Shown here: positions 53,908-61,643 of the stretch, piece by piece | How positions within the stretch are numbered: the first letter of the stretch is position 1 | How the letters are laid out: each line of letters starts with the position of its first letter | Assembly: GCF_025629245.1 (NCBI RefSeq) | Contig: NZ_JANZXN010000005.1 | Span: 62,001 to 126,000, forward strand | DNA: 64,000 nt | DNA from: Natronobiforma cellulositropha | Lineage (GTDB): Archaea; Halobacteriota; Halobacteria; Halobacteriales; Natrialbaceae | Reading direction: 5' to 3' | Notes under the pieces: generated by a model | What the model was told of the DNA's origin: nothing | Seen by the model: the letters and a program-made list of their open reading frames with translations, nothing else | Database searches by the model: none | Translations under genes and position numbers: made by a program

Positions 53908-54830
53908 TCTGCCTCCGTCTGGACAGGCTCTTCGTGATTCGTCGCCGCCGACCCGTCCTCCCCGTAGTAGTGTTTGAAAATCTCGTCCAGTTGCGGATCG
54001 GTGATCTCGATGTTGGCGATGTCGAACGCACCCAGATGGTCGACCAGCGCGTTGTACTCGCCGGTGTAGGTGAACTGGGCCGCGCTGTCGACGACCTCGA
54101 GGTCGATCATCTCGGGGGTCACGAACCGCTCCTCGTCGACCGGGTCCGTCAGGTGGATCCACACACGCTTGCCGCTTCGCTCCAACAGCGCGTCGATGTC
54201 CTCGAGCGCAGCCAGTTTCCCCTCCCGGATGATGCCAACCCGATCACAGACGCGCTGGACCTCGCTCAGGACGTGTGAGGAGAGGAAGATCGTCTTCCCC
54301 GCGTCGCGTTCTGCCTCGAGAAACTGGTGGAGTCGGTCCTGCTTGAGCGGGTCGAGTCCGGAGGTCGGTTCGTCGAGAATCGCGAGTTGCGGGTCGTGCA
54401 TGAACGCCTGGACGATCCCGAGCATCCGCTTGTTCCCGTGCGAGTAGGTCTCGACCGGCTTCTCGAGCGGCGGGTGGAACAACTCGAGTAACTCGTCCCG
54501 TCGCTCGTCGCCACGCATCCGCGCGAAGTAGTCGAGCACCTGCCGGCCGGTGAGTCGCTCCTCGAACCCGAGCGAGTCGGGGAGGTAGCCGACAGCGGCC
54601 TTCCGTTCGGTGAGCGCCCGCCGGTCGCGAATATCCGCCCCGAGCACCGCCGCCGTCCCCGACGTCGGCTTGATGAGTCCGAGCAACAGGCGGATCGTCG
54701 TCGTCTTCCCCGCACCGTTCGGGCCGAGATAGCCGAATATCTCCCCGGAGCCGACGTCGAAGGTAACACTGTCGTTGGCGAGGACGTCCCCGTAGCGCTT
54801 GGTGAGGCCATCCATATGGATGGTTGACAT
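53904..54830 (-). CDS. ABC-2 type transporter ATPase
   Basis: A 308-residue ATPase with Walker A YLGPNGAGKTTTIRLLLGL (about 33-51), Walker B LAILDEPTSGLDPL and the H loop IFLSSHVLSEVQRV. The signature reads YSHGNKRMLGIVQAF in place of LSGGQ, as in the NatA/BcrA-type subfamily. A C-terminal extension (about 210-308) is typical of drug or peptide exporters. It is the first gene of a three-gene operon with the two permeases. Cargo could be an antimicrobial, a lipid or a protein; not predictable. Confidence 0.93.
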   Translation of the reverse strand: MSTIHMDGLTKRYGDVLANDSVTFDVGSGEIFGYLGPNGAGKTTTIRLLLGLIKPTSGTAAVLGADIRDRRALTERKAAVGYLPDSLGFEERLTGRQVLDYFARMRGDERRDELLELFHPPLEKPVETYSHGNKRMLGIVQAFMHDPQLAILDEPTSGLDPLKQDRLHQFLEAERDAGKTIFLSSHVLSEVQRVCDRVGIIREGKLAALEDIDALLERSGKRVWIHLTDPVDEERFVTPEMIDLEVVDSAAQFTYTGEYNALVDHLGAFDIANIEITDPQLDEIFKHYYGEDGSAATNHEEPVQTEAE

Positions 54831-55054
54831 AATAGTCGTACGACGCCGCGGTACTTGAAGCGGTAGCCGCCGTGGGTACCGTGAGGGGCGTCTCGAGTGG
54901 CACCTCGAGCGTCGAGCGCGCGGAACTCGAGTGCTATCGGCCGACCGGTGTGCTCACAGCACACCGTAGCCGGGAGAGAACGGGCGCGACGGACCCGGCG
55001 ATGGGGCGATCCGTCGTCCGGTTCGGCGGTCGGAGTCGTCCCGTATCGGCTCGC

Positions 55055-55975
55055 TCAGACGCCTCGGCCCTGCAACTTCTCTTCTTCGGGGAGGTCGACG
55101 TTCGCATCGCCTTTCATCCCCTTGCCGATGTTCTTGCTGATCTCGGCGAGCGCCTCGGGGTCGTCCCAGTTGTTCACCGCCTGGACGATGGCGTCGGCCA
55201 TCGCCTCGGGGTTCTCCGCCCCGAAGATACCGCTGCCAACGAAGATGCCGTCACACTCGTGGTGCATCATCAGCGCCGCGTCGGCGGGCGTCGCGATGCC
55301 ACCCGCGGCGAAGTTGACGACCGGAAGCCGGCCCATCTCCGCGGTCTCGTGGACCAGCTCGGCGGGTGCGCTGATCTCGCGAGCGTAGGCTTCGCGCTCC
55401 TCGTGGGTCATCCCCTCGAGTTCGCGGATCGCGCCCTTGATCGTACGCTGGTGGTAGACGGCCTGGTTGACGTCGCCCGTCCCTGCCTCGCCCTTCGTGC
55501 GGATCATCGCCGCGCCCTCGTGGATGCGCCGGAGCGCCTCGCCGAGGTTGCGCGCGCCACAGACGAACGGCGCAGTAAAGTCGCGCTTGTCGATGTGGTA
55601 GGCGTCGTCCGCGGGCGTGAGCACCTCCGACTCGTCGATCATGTCGACGCCGACGGCTTCGAGGATCTGTGCCTCTTTCGTGTGGCCGATGCGCGCTTTG
55701 CCCATCACTGGGATCGAGACCGCCTCGACGATCTCTTCGACCTCCGCCGGATCCGCCATCCGGGCGACGCCGCCGCGTTTCCTGATGTCGGCGGGGACGG
55801 CCTCGAGCGACATGACGGCCACGGCACCGGCTTCCTCGGCGATGCGCGCCTGCTCGGGATTGACGACGTCCATGATGACGCCGCCTTTCTGCATCTGTGC
55901 GAAGCCGCGCTTGAGCAGGTCCGTCCCGCGACGTAACTGCTCGAGGTCGGTCTCTGCGCCGGATGTCTCGGTCAT
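55055..55975 (-). CDS. pdxS: Pyridoxal 5'-phosphate synthase, synthase subunit
   Basis: A 306-residue TIM-barrel enzyme that forms vitamin B6 (PLP) from ribose 5-phosphate, glyceraldehyde 3-phosphate and ammonia. [39 protein letters not shown] and ARMADPxxVEEI are the standard PdxS blocks. [35 protein letters not shown]-type text follows in pieces, and the catalytic lysines are in place. The glutaminase partner PdxT is not adjacent. Length matches the family (about 300). Confidence 0.97.
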   Translation of the reverse strand: MTETSGAETDLEQLRRGTDLLKRGFAQMQKGGVIMDVVNPEQARIAEEAGAVAVMSLEAVPADIRKRGGVARMADPAEVEEIVEAVSIPVMGKARIGHTKEAQILEAVGVDMIDESEVLTPADDAYHIDKRDFTAPFVCGARNLGEALRRIHEGAAMIRTKGEAGTGDVNQAVYHQRTIKGAIRELEGMTHEEREAYAREISAPAELVHETAEMGRLPVVNFAAGGIATPADAALMMHHECDGIFVGSGIFGAENPEAMADAIVQAVNNWDDPEALAEISKNIGKGMKGDANVDLPEEEKLQGRGV

Positions 55976-56071
55976 GTGCGAGCGTTCGTCTCGGTCGCAC
56001 TTACGCGTGTCTGTTTCTCGTGTGCGTGCGTCTCTGTCGGCCGCCGCCGCTCGCCGATCGGTCGGATCGCT

Positions 56072-56080
56072 ATCGTTTTG
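56072..56080 (+). promoter_or_regulatory. TATA-like element of the DUF1405 gene
   Basis: ATCGTTTTG is centred 30 bp before the ATG at 56106. Confidence 0.4.
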
Positions 56081-56105
56081 AGACCGCCCGCCCTCGAGTC
56101 GGCCA

Positions 56106-56798
56106 ATGGGTGACTCGAGCGCGATTCCCGAGCGAGAACCGCTGGCACGATACGTCGCGCCGCTGCCGACGCGACTCGAGGACCTGGGGCTTCGCTACGC
56201 CTGGCTGGTGGTGGCGATCAACCTCGCGGGAACGGTCTTCGGCTTCTGGTACTACCGCCACCAGTTCACCGTCGAGCCGATGGTGATGTGGCCGTTCGTC
56301 CCCGACAGCCCGGTCGCCACGCTGTCGATCGCGCTCGCCATCGCCTGCTGGAAACTCGGTTACGAACTGCCCTGGCTCACCGCGTTAGCCTTCTTCGGGA
56401 ACGTGATTCTCGGGCTGTGGACGCCGTACGTCCTGCTCGCGTTCGCCGACGTCTACGTCGCCCAGCTCCACCCCGCGATGTACCTCTTTCTGTTCTTCAG
56501 CCACCTCGCGATGGTGGTCCAGGCACTGGTCCTCCACCGGATCACCGACTTTCCCGTCTGGGCGGTCGCCGTCGCCCTCTGCTGGTACGGCGTCGACCTG
56601 ATCGTCGACTTCTCCGTCCCTATCGTCGGCGAGCCACACCACACCCAGCTGCCGGTCGCCCGGGAGACGCCGATGTACCTCGGCGCGGACGCCCTCGGGG
56701 TCGCCGCGGCGGGCGCGACAGCGTTTACGCTCCTCGCGCTGTTTCTCGCGCTCGCGACGCGCGTCGAGAAACTGAAAGCCCGCGCTCGAGCGGACTGA
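56106..56798 (+). CDS. DUF1405 family membrane protein
   Basis: A 230-residue protein with six to seven hydrophobic helices. [21 protein letters not shown] near the N-terminus, [30 protein letters not shown] and [11 protein letters not shown]-type text ([14 protein letters not shown]) are the conserved blocks of DUF1405 in archaea and Bacillus. [20 protein letters not shown] contributes further helix sequence. Function unknown. Confidence 0.9.
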   Translation: MGDSSAIPEREPLARYVAPLPTRLEDLGLRYAWLVVAINLAGTVFGFWYYRHQFTVEPMVMWPFVPDSPVATLSIALAIACWKLGYELPWLTALAFFGNVILGLWTPYVLLAFADVYVAQLHPAMYLFLFFSHLAMVVQALVLHRITDFPVWAVAVALCWYGVDLIVDFSVPIVGEPHHTQLPVARETPMYLGADALGVAAAGATAFTLLALFLALATRVEKLKARARAD

Positions 56799-56884
56799 GA
56801 CGGCGCGCCACCTCGAGTGGATCCAACGGCGGAAAAACGACCAGCGCCGCCCGTCAACAGTGGTCCGTCACGTCGCGACGTCGG

Positions 56885-57253
56885 CTACAACTCGGGACCG
56901 ACGGCGAGTTCGAGGTACGGCTCGAGCGAGCGCGCTGGCTCGAGGAGTTCGATCGTCTCCCGGATCGGGTCGTATCGGGCGACACCCGTATCGACCAGCT
57001 TCGGGAGGTGGTTGTGGTGGAGTCCGGTCGAGATGCGCTCGACCCGGTCGAACGTCGGCGTCTCCTCCCAGAGGGCGAGCTGTTCGGCGAGTTCGTCTAA
57101 GGGAACCGCGCCAACCTTCCGTGAGAGGTAGTAGAGCGCGTAGCGTCGACGCTGGTCGAGCAGCAACTCGAACACCGTGTTCGCGGGAAGCACTGCTTCG
57201 GTTCCGGAAATCTCCACGTCCGAGGTATCTGTCTTCATGATGTCCGTACTCAA
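56885..57253 (-). CDS. Winged-helix DNA-binding protein (DUF7344-like)
   Basis: A 122-residue protein. VFELLLDQRRRYALYYLSRK, VPLDELAEQLALWEETPTFDRV and TGLHHNHLPKLVDTGVARYDP are the pattern of the halobacterial winged-helix domain that ends in an HHNHLPKL-type recognition region (DUF7344 from memory). Such proteins are small transcription regulators without a sensor domain. ATG at 57253 is used; an internal ATG 5 codons later (MKTDTSD) is possible. Target unknown. Confidence 0.8.
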   Translation of the reverse strand: MSTDIMKTDTSDVEISGTEAVLPANTVFELLLDQRRRYALYYLSRKVGAVPLDELAEQLALWEETPTFDRVERISTGLHHNHLPKLVDTGVARYDPIRETIELLEPARSLEPYLELAVGPEL

Positions 57254-57428
57254 CTTACACGGCTTCTGACGGCTCGTCGACTCGCATTCGACTTCAGCGG
57301 AGTACAGCCGCTCGTTGGTCCATACCGGGCATAACCTTTTCCATATATGTGGACAGAGTGGCTGATACTATTGAAAAACAGAACCATATCCAGGAAGGTT
57401 GGCAACGGTTGTCGCGTTCGACAGCCAT

Positions 57429-57662
57429 TCAGTACCCGTCCGTCCCGTCTTCGAAAACGGTGTCCTCGCGCGCCCGTCCGGTACACGAGTGGCGTCGGAT
57501 CTGGATCGTCCAGTCCGGAACCGTCGACGGCGAGGGACAAATCTCCCAGGTTCCCTCCACTCTCGCCCCACGAGCGAACGCCTCGAGGACGAGCGCCTCG
57601 AGGTCACGCTCGAAGGCGACGGTCGCCATACTCGCCTGTTCGATGTCGTCGTCCATGACCAT
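57429..57662 (-). CDS. Small haloarchaeal protein of unknown function
   Basis: A 77-residue protein with an N-terminal helix (ATVAFERDLEALVLEAFARGARVEG) and a short strand region containing TWEICPSPSTVPDWTIQI. The shape is that of the many small halobacterial proteins with a conserved W-x-(V/I)-P-x-P-D-W motif. Start may be MDDDIEQ two codons later. Third positions are GC-rich. The 175-bp stretch to the winged-helix gene holds AT-rich text. Confidence 0.6.
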   Translation of the reverse strand: MVMDDDIEQASMATVAFERDLEALVLEAFARGARVEGTWEICPSPSTVPDWTIQIRRHSCTGRAREDTVFEDGTDGY

Positions 57663-57816
57663 GGTGTCTCGATATCGCTACACACCAGAACCACCGGCCC
57701 GTGTGCGTATAGGGACCGAGTAGCAGCGCTCGGTATATAACGCCGCCGTCAGGATCGCCAGACTGTCTCGGCTGGCGACCGAACGGCGGAGAGCCGTGAG
57801 GAAAGAGACCGGGTGG

Positions 57817-60474
57817 TCAGCCGACGATGACGACCGCCGATTCGGTCTCGAGCATCTCACCGTCGCCGGAGTAGGTTCGCTCGAGCGAGACCTCGAAGAG
57901 GTCGTCCTCGAGGTCCTCGCCCGCGACCGAGAGGACATCGTGGTCCTCGTCGAGTTCGTAGGCACCCTCGTCGATGGCGGCGTCGATCTCACCGACTTTC
58001 GCGCCGTAGCGCGGCCCGAGCGTGGCGTACTCGAGGTCGATCGAGGCGACCTCGGTCGTGATCTCCGGCGGCTCCGCGAGCACCGCGAGCGTCTCGACGT
58101 GCATCACGTCACGGATGGCCGCCTCGAAGCCGGAGACGTCGCCGAAGACCGAGACCGACTCGAGGTCGGCGTTGAGCGGCAACTGGCGTTCGGACTTGTA
58201 GCGACGGAGCGCGGAGATGACCTCCATCGCAGTCTCGCCCGCCTCCAGGTCGGCGTCGTAGCCCGCGGGCGTCGGCCAGGACTCGGTGTGGATGCTCTCG
58301 AGGTCGTCACCGTCGGCGTAGACCGCCTGCCAGATCTCTTCGGTGACGTGTGGCAGGAACGGAGCCCAGAGCTGTAAGAAGGTGCGGTGGGCCGTCCGGA
58401 GCGCGTACTGCGTCGAGGCGCTGTCCTCGCGGGTCTTCGCGATCTCGAGGTAGTCGTCACAGAAGGTGTTCCAGAAGAACGTCCGCAGGAGGTTGCGCGC
58501 CTTCGCGAACTCGTAGGTCTCGAAGTGGGCGGTGAGCCGCTCGACGACGGCGTCGAGTTCGGCGAGCAGCCAGCGGTCGATCGACTCGAGTTCGTCGGGT
58601 TCTTCGGGGGTCGGCGGTGCGAGCGAGTCGATGAGCTTCGAGGCGTTCCAGAGCTTGCGGAGCAGTTTCTCCCCGGCGACGATGTCCTTCTCGGAGAAGG
58701 GGAAGTCGTCGCCGACGGCGGCGCTGGCCGCCCAGAAGCGGACCGCGTCGACGGGGTACTCGGCGAGCACCTCGCTCGGGTCGACGACGTTGCCCTTCGA
58801 TTTCGACATCTTCTCGCGGTTCTCGTCTAAGACGTGGCCGTTGATCAGCACCGAGTCGAACGGCACCTCGCCGGTGTGTTCGTAACACTTGACGACGGTG
58901 TGGAACAGCCAGAACGAGATGATGTCGTGGCCCTGCGGGCGGAGGTCGAACGGGTAGAGTTCGGGGTTGGCCATGGTGAACTCGCCGTCCTCCCAGTCCC
59001 ACCCGGCGTTGATCAGCGGCGTCAGCGAGGAGGTCGCCCAGGTGTCGAAGACGTCCTCTTCGGGTTCGAACTCGTCTGCACCACACTCCGGGCAGGCGTC
59101 GACCGGCGGGTCGTCGCTGAGCGGGTCGACCGGCAGGTCCTCGCGCTCGGCGAAGATCGGGTGGTCGCACTCGCTGCAGTACCAGACCGGGAAGGGAATT
59201 CCCGAGTCGCGCTGGCGGGAGATCAGCCAGTCCCACTCGAGACCCTCGATCCAGTGTTTGTAGCGCGTGAACATCTTCTCGGGGTACCACTCCATCTCGC
59301 GGCCCGCCTCGAGGTACTCGTCTCGGTGGTCGAGAATCTCGACGTACCACTGTTTCGAGACGCGGTACTCGACGTCGGTGTCACAGCGTTCGTGGACCTG
59401 GACGACGTGACTGATCTCGCGGCGGTCGCGGAGCGCCCCCACATCGTCCAGATCCTCGACGATGGCTTCGCGCGCCTCGTGGGTGCTGAGTCCCTCGTAG
59501 TCGTCGGCGAGGTCGGTCATCGTGGCGGTCTCGTCGATGGCGACGCGCAGCGGGAGACCGTGGGCCTGGTACCACTCGATGTCGTTCTGATCACCGAAGG
59601 TACAGCACATGACGACGCCGGTTCCCTTCTCCATGTCGACGCGCTCGTCTTCGATGATCGGCACCTCGTGGCCGAAGAGGGGGATGCGTGCGCGCTCGCC
59701 GACGAGGTCGGCGTTCTCCTCGTCGTCGGGGTGGACGAAGACGGAGACACAGGCGGGGAGCAACTCGGGACGGGTCGTCGAGATGACGAACTCCTCGCGC
59801 GGGACGTCCTCGCCGACCATCTCGAAGGCGATGTCGTTGAAGTGTGAGTCGCGTTCTGCGTCCTCGGTCTCGACCTGGGAGATGGCGGTCTCACACTCGG
59901 GACACCAGATCGCTGGCGCGTTCTTGCGGTACTCGCGGCCCTGCTCGTAGAGGTCGAGGAAGGAGAGCTGAGAGATGCGCTGGACGCGCGGCTCGATCGT
60001 CTTGTAGGTGTGACTCCAGTCGATCGAACTGCCGAGCGCCTGCATCTGTTCGGTGAACGACTCCTCGTAGGTCTCACAGACCTCGCGACACAGCTGCTGG
60101 AACTCCCGGCGCTCGTAGTCCTGGTGTCGAATGTCGAGATCCTGTTCGGTCAGGCGCTCGCTCGCGATGCCGTTGTCGTCGTAGCCGAAGGGAAAGAGGA
60201 CGGGACCGTCCGCCATCCGCTGGAAGCGCGCGGCGAAGTCCTGGAGCGTCGAGCCGTAGAGGTGGCCCATGTGGAGACTGCCGGAGACCGTCGGCGGCGG
60301 CGTGTCGATGGCGTAGGCCGTGTTCGGGTCCGACGCGTCCGCCCCGTCCTCGTAGGCGTAGACTTCCTCGTCGACCCAGCGGCGTTGCCACTTCGGCTCG
60401 ATGACCTCGGGGTCGTAGCCGCCCTCGAGCGAAGCGACGTCCTCGCTCGAGCGTTCTTCCGTGTCCATGCTCAT
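57817..60474 (-). CDS. valS: Valine--tRNA ligase
   Basis: An 885-residue class I synthetase that loads tRNA-Val. The HIGH motif appears as PTVSGSLHMGHLYG (about 60-73), the signature KMSKSKGNVVDP is complete, and the editing (CP1) domain with AIWCPECETAISQVE and FVISTTRPELLPACV lies between them. The anticodon domain and C-terminal part follow (WLLAELDAVVERLTAHFE). Zinc cysteines are visible in CSECDHP and CPECGADEFE. A perfect 15-bp palindrome lies 9 bp before the start. Confidence 0.97.
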   Translation of the reverse strand: MSMDTEERSSEDVASLEGGYDPEVIEPKWQRRWVDEEVYAYEDGADASDPNTAYAIDTPPPTVSGSLHMGHLYGSTLQDFAARFQRMADGPVLFPFGYDDNGIASERLTEQDLDIRHQDYERREFQQLCREVCETYEESFTEQMQALGSSIDWSHTYKTIEPRVQRISQLSFLDLYEQGREYRKNAPAIWCPECETAISQVETEDAERDSHFNDIAFEMVGEDVPREEFVISTTRPELLPACVSVFVHPDDEENADLVGERARIPLFGHEVPIIEDERVDMEKGTGVVMCCTFGDQNDIEWYQAHGLPLRVAIDETATMTDLADDYEGLSTHEAREAIVEDLDDVGALRDRREISHVVQVHERCDTDVEYRVSKQWYVEILDHRDEYLEAGREMEWYPEKMFTRYKHWIEGLEWDWLISRQRDSGIPFPVWYCSECDHPIFAEREDLPVDPLSDDPPVDACPECGADEFEPEEDVFDTWATSSLTPLINAGWDWEDGEFTMANPELYPFDLRPQGHDIISFWLFHTVVKCYEHTGEVPFDSVLINGHVLDENREKMSKSKGNVVDPSEVLAEYPVDAVRFWAASAAVGDDFPFSEKDIVAGEKLLRKLWNASKLIDSLAPPTPEEPDELESIDRWLLAELDAVVERLTAHFETYEFAKARNLLRTFFWNTFCDDYLEIAKTREDSASTQYALRTAHRTFLQLWAPFLPHVTEEIWQAVYADGDDLESIHTESWPTPAGYDADLEAGETAMEVISALRRYKSERQLPLNADLESVSVFGDVSGFEAAIRDVMHVETLAVLAEPPEITTEVASIDLEYATLGPRYGAKVGEIDAAIDEGAYELDEDHDVLSVAGEDLEDDLFEVSLERTYSGDGEMLETESAVVIVG

Positions 60475-60482
60475 GCTCTCAC

Positions 60483-60497
60483 CGCCCGAATCGGGCG
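60483..60497. promoter_or_regulatory. 15-bp palindrome in front of valS
   Basis: CGCCCGAATCGGGCG, a perfect 7-1-7 palindrome that ends 9 bp before the valS ATG. As RNA it would form a very GC-rich hairpin right at the ribosome entry site; as DNA it could be an operator. Confidence 0.5.
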
Positions 60498-60616
60498 TCG
60501 GTACTGGCTGCAGTTCGGTCGCAACTGGTCTGCGTGTGCGAACATTGTGATTACTCGTTGTCGGTGAATACTGGTCCGGGACGATACATCCGTCGAAGTA
60601 GTGGTGTGAGGTGGGC

Positions 60617-60718
60617 CTAGGCGGGCCCTACGAACACGACGGCGCGCTCGACGCCGCGTCGGGTCCCGGGACCGACGGCGAGAGAGCCACCGGCGGCGGT
60701 GGAAACGTACGCGGTCAT
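60617..60718 (-). CDS. Possible 33-residue mini-protein
   Basis: Reading MTAYVSTAAGGSLAVG then PGTRRGVERAVVFVGPA. Third positions are mostly G or C and the peptide has a plausible acid/base balance, but there is no clear TATA element at the right distance, and a longer frame upstream is not gene-like. Listed only as a candidate. Confidence 0.3.
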   Translation of the reverse strand: MTAYVSTAAGGSLAVGPGTRRGVERAVVFVGPA

Positions 60719-60831
60719 ACCATCCGATAGTGAGGCGGCGCGTGTTAGCTGTTTCGTGTCGCCGACTCGAGTCGCGCCTCCTCGAGAGAGCTGGCTGTGA
60801 ATCACGTCTCCCCGAGCGAGACGGGGGCGGA

Positions 60832-61467
60832 TCACGCCTCGTCGACGGAGATGACGGCGAGACGTTCCGAGGTGTAGCGGACCTCGCCCTCGAGGTAGGC
60901 CGCCAGGCGGTCGACGTGTGCGCGGTCGTCCTCGTCTGCGAGTCGGAGGGTGATCCGGTCGTGTTCGGCGACGTCGCGCCCACCCTCGACGACGAGCGAG
61001 AAGAGTTCGCGCGGTGTGAGCGCCTCCCCCGCCGCCAGCCGTGTCTCGAGCGCCTCGAGCGTCGTGTTGACGGTCGTCTCGACCTCGAAGGTGACGTCGA
61101 CGGAGACGTTCGTCGCCGACTGCTCGACGGCGTACGCTTCTTCGGCGCTCTGGACGGCGGGAACGAGCACGCGCTCGAAGTCGACGCCCTGTTCTTTCAG
61201 GCCGATGTAGGTGAACGCGAGCGCGGCGACGAGTGCGCGCCTGAACTCGCCATCGTCGCGTGCGCGTTCGAATATTAGGTCTCTGTCTTTGTGCTCGAGC
61301 AGGTGGGTGAAGAGATTGAAATCGAGGAAGCCGTCGGTGATCCGCCGGCGGATCCGGGCCTCGGCGTTGCGTTTCGACTGTGCGTGGCTCATCTCGACCT
61401 CGCCTAGCAGATACGCGCGGTCGGCGGGCGAGAGGATACCCCGGTCTCTGTCTGTGTCCGTGTTCAT
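60832..61467 (-). CDS. Conserved haloarchaeal protein of unknown function
   Basis: A 211-residue soluble protein starting MNTDTDRDRGILSPADRAYLLGEV. The first third (RDRGILSPADRAYLLGE and SHAQSKRNAEARIRRRITDGFLDF) is a recurrent N-terminal block in halobacterial proteins. The remainder is helical with ESxxEAYAVEQSATNVSV. A start 8 codons upstream overlaps an AT-rich, promoter-like patch (TATAATC near 61480), so the later ATG is used. Function unknown. Confidence 0.75.
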   Translation of the reverse strand: MNTDTDRDRGILSPADRAYLLGEVEMSHAQSKRNAEARIRRRITDGFLDFNLFTHLLEHKDRDLIFERARDDGEFRRALVAALAFTYIGLKEQGVDFERVLVPAVQSAEEAYAVEQSATNVSVDVTFEVETTVNTTLEALETRLAAGEALTPRELFSLVVEGGRDVAEHDRITLRLADEDDRAHVDRLAAYLEGEVRYTSERLAVISVDEA

Positions 61468-61643
61468 ACTCGGAAACCGATTATACGACACCGGATTCGA
61501 CCCGAAGCGCTATCAAGGTACGGAGTCGAGCGACGGAGTATGAGCCCGGACGTGTCGCGAGAGCGCGGTGGGGACCGACGGTGGCAGATCGGCGGTGACG
61601 GGTCACAGAGCCGGAGTGCGAGGTCTCCGGCGAGAGGTCGCCA

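Larger units (their letters stand above)
60475..60831. other. 357-bp gap upstream of valS
   Basis: Between the valS start and the stop of the next minus-strand gene. It holds a palindrome near the valS start and a possible 33-codon frame (60617-60718), both listed separately. A 24-codon minus-strand frame from ATG 60546 ends in TGA at 60471-60473, overlapping the valS ATG; it may be an upstream leader or chance. No strong TATA element for valS. Confidence 0.5.

Noticed and set aside
53125-54162. Longer start for the ABC-2 permease, 85 codons upstream
   Set aside because: It lies in the shadow of the ATPase gene; the ATGA overlap start at 53907 fits operon style.
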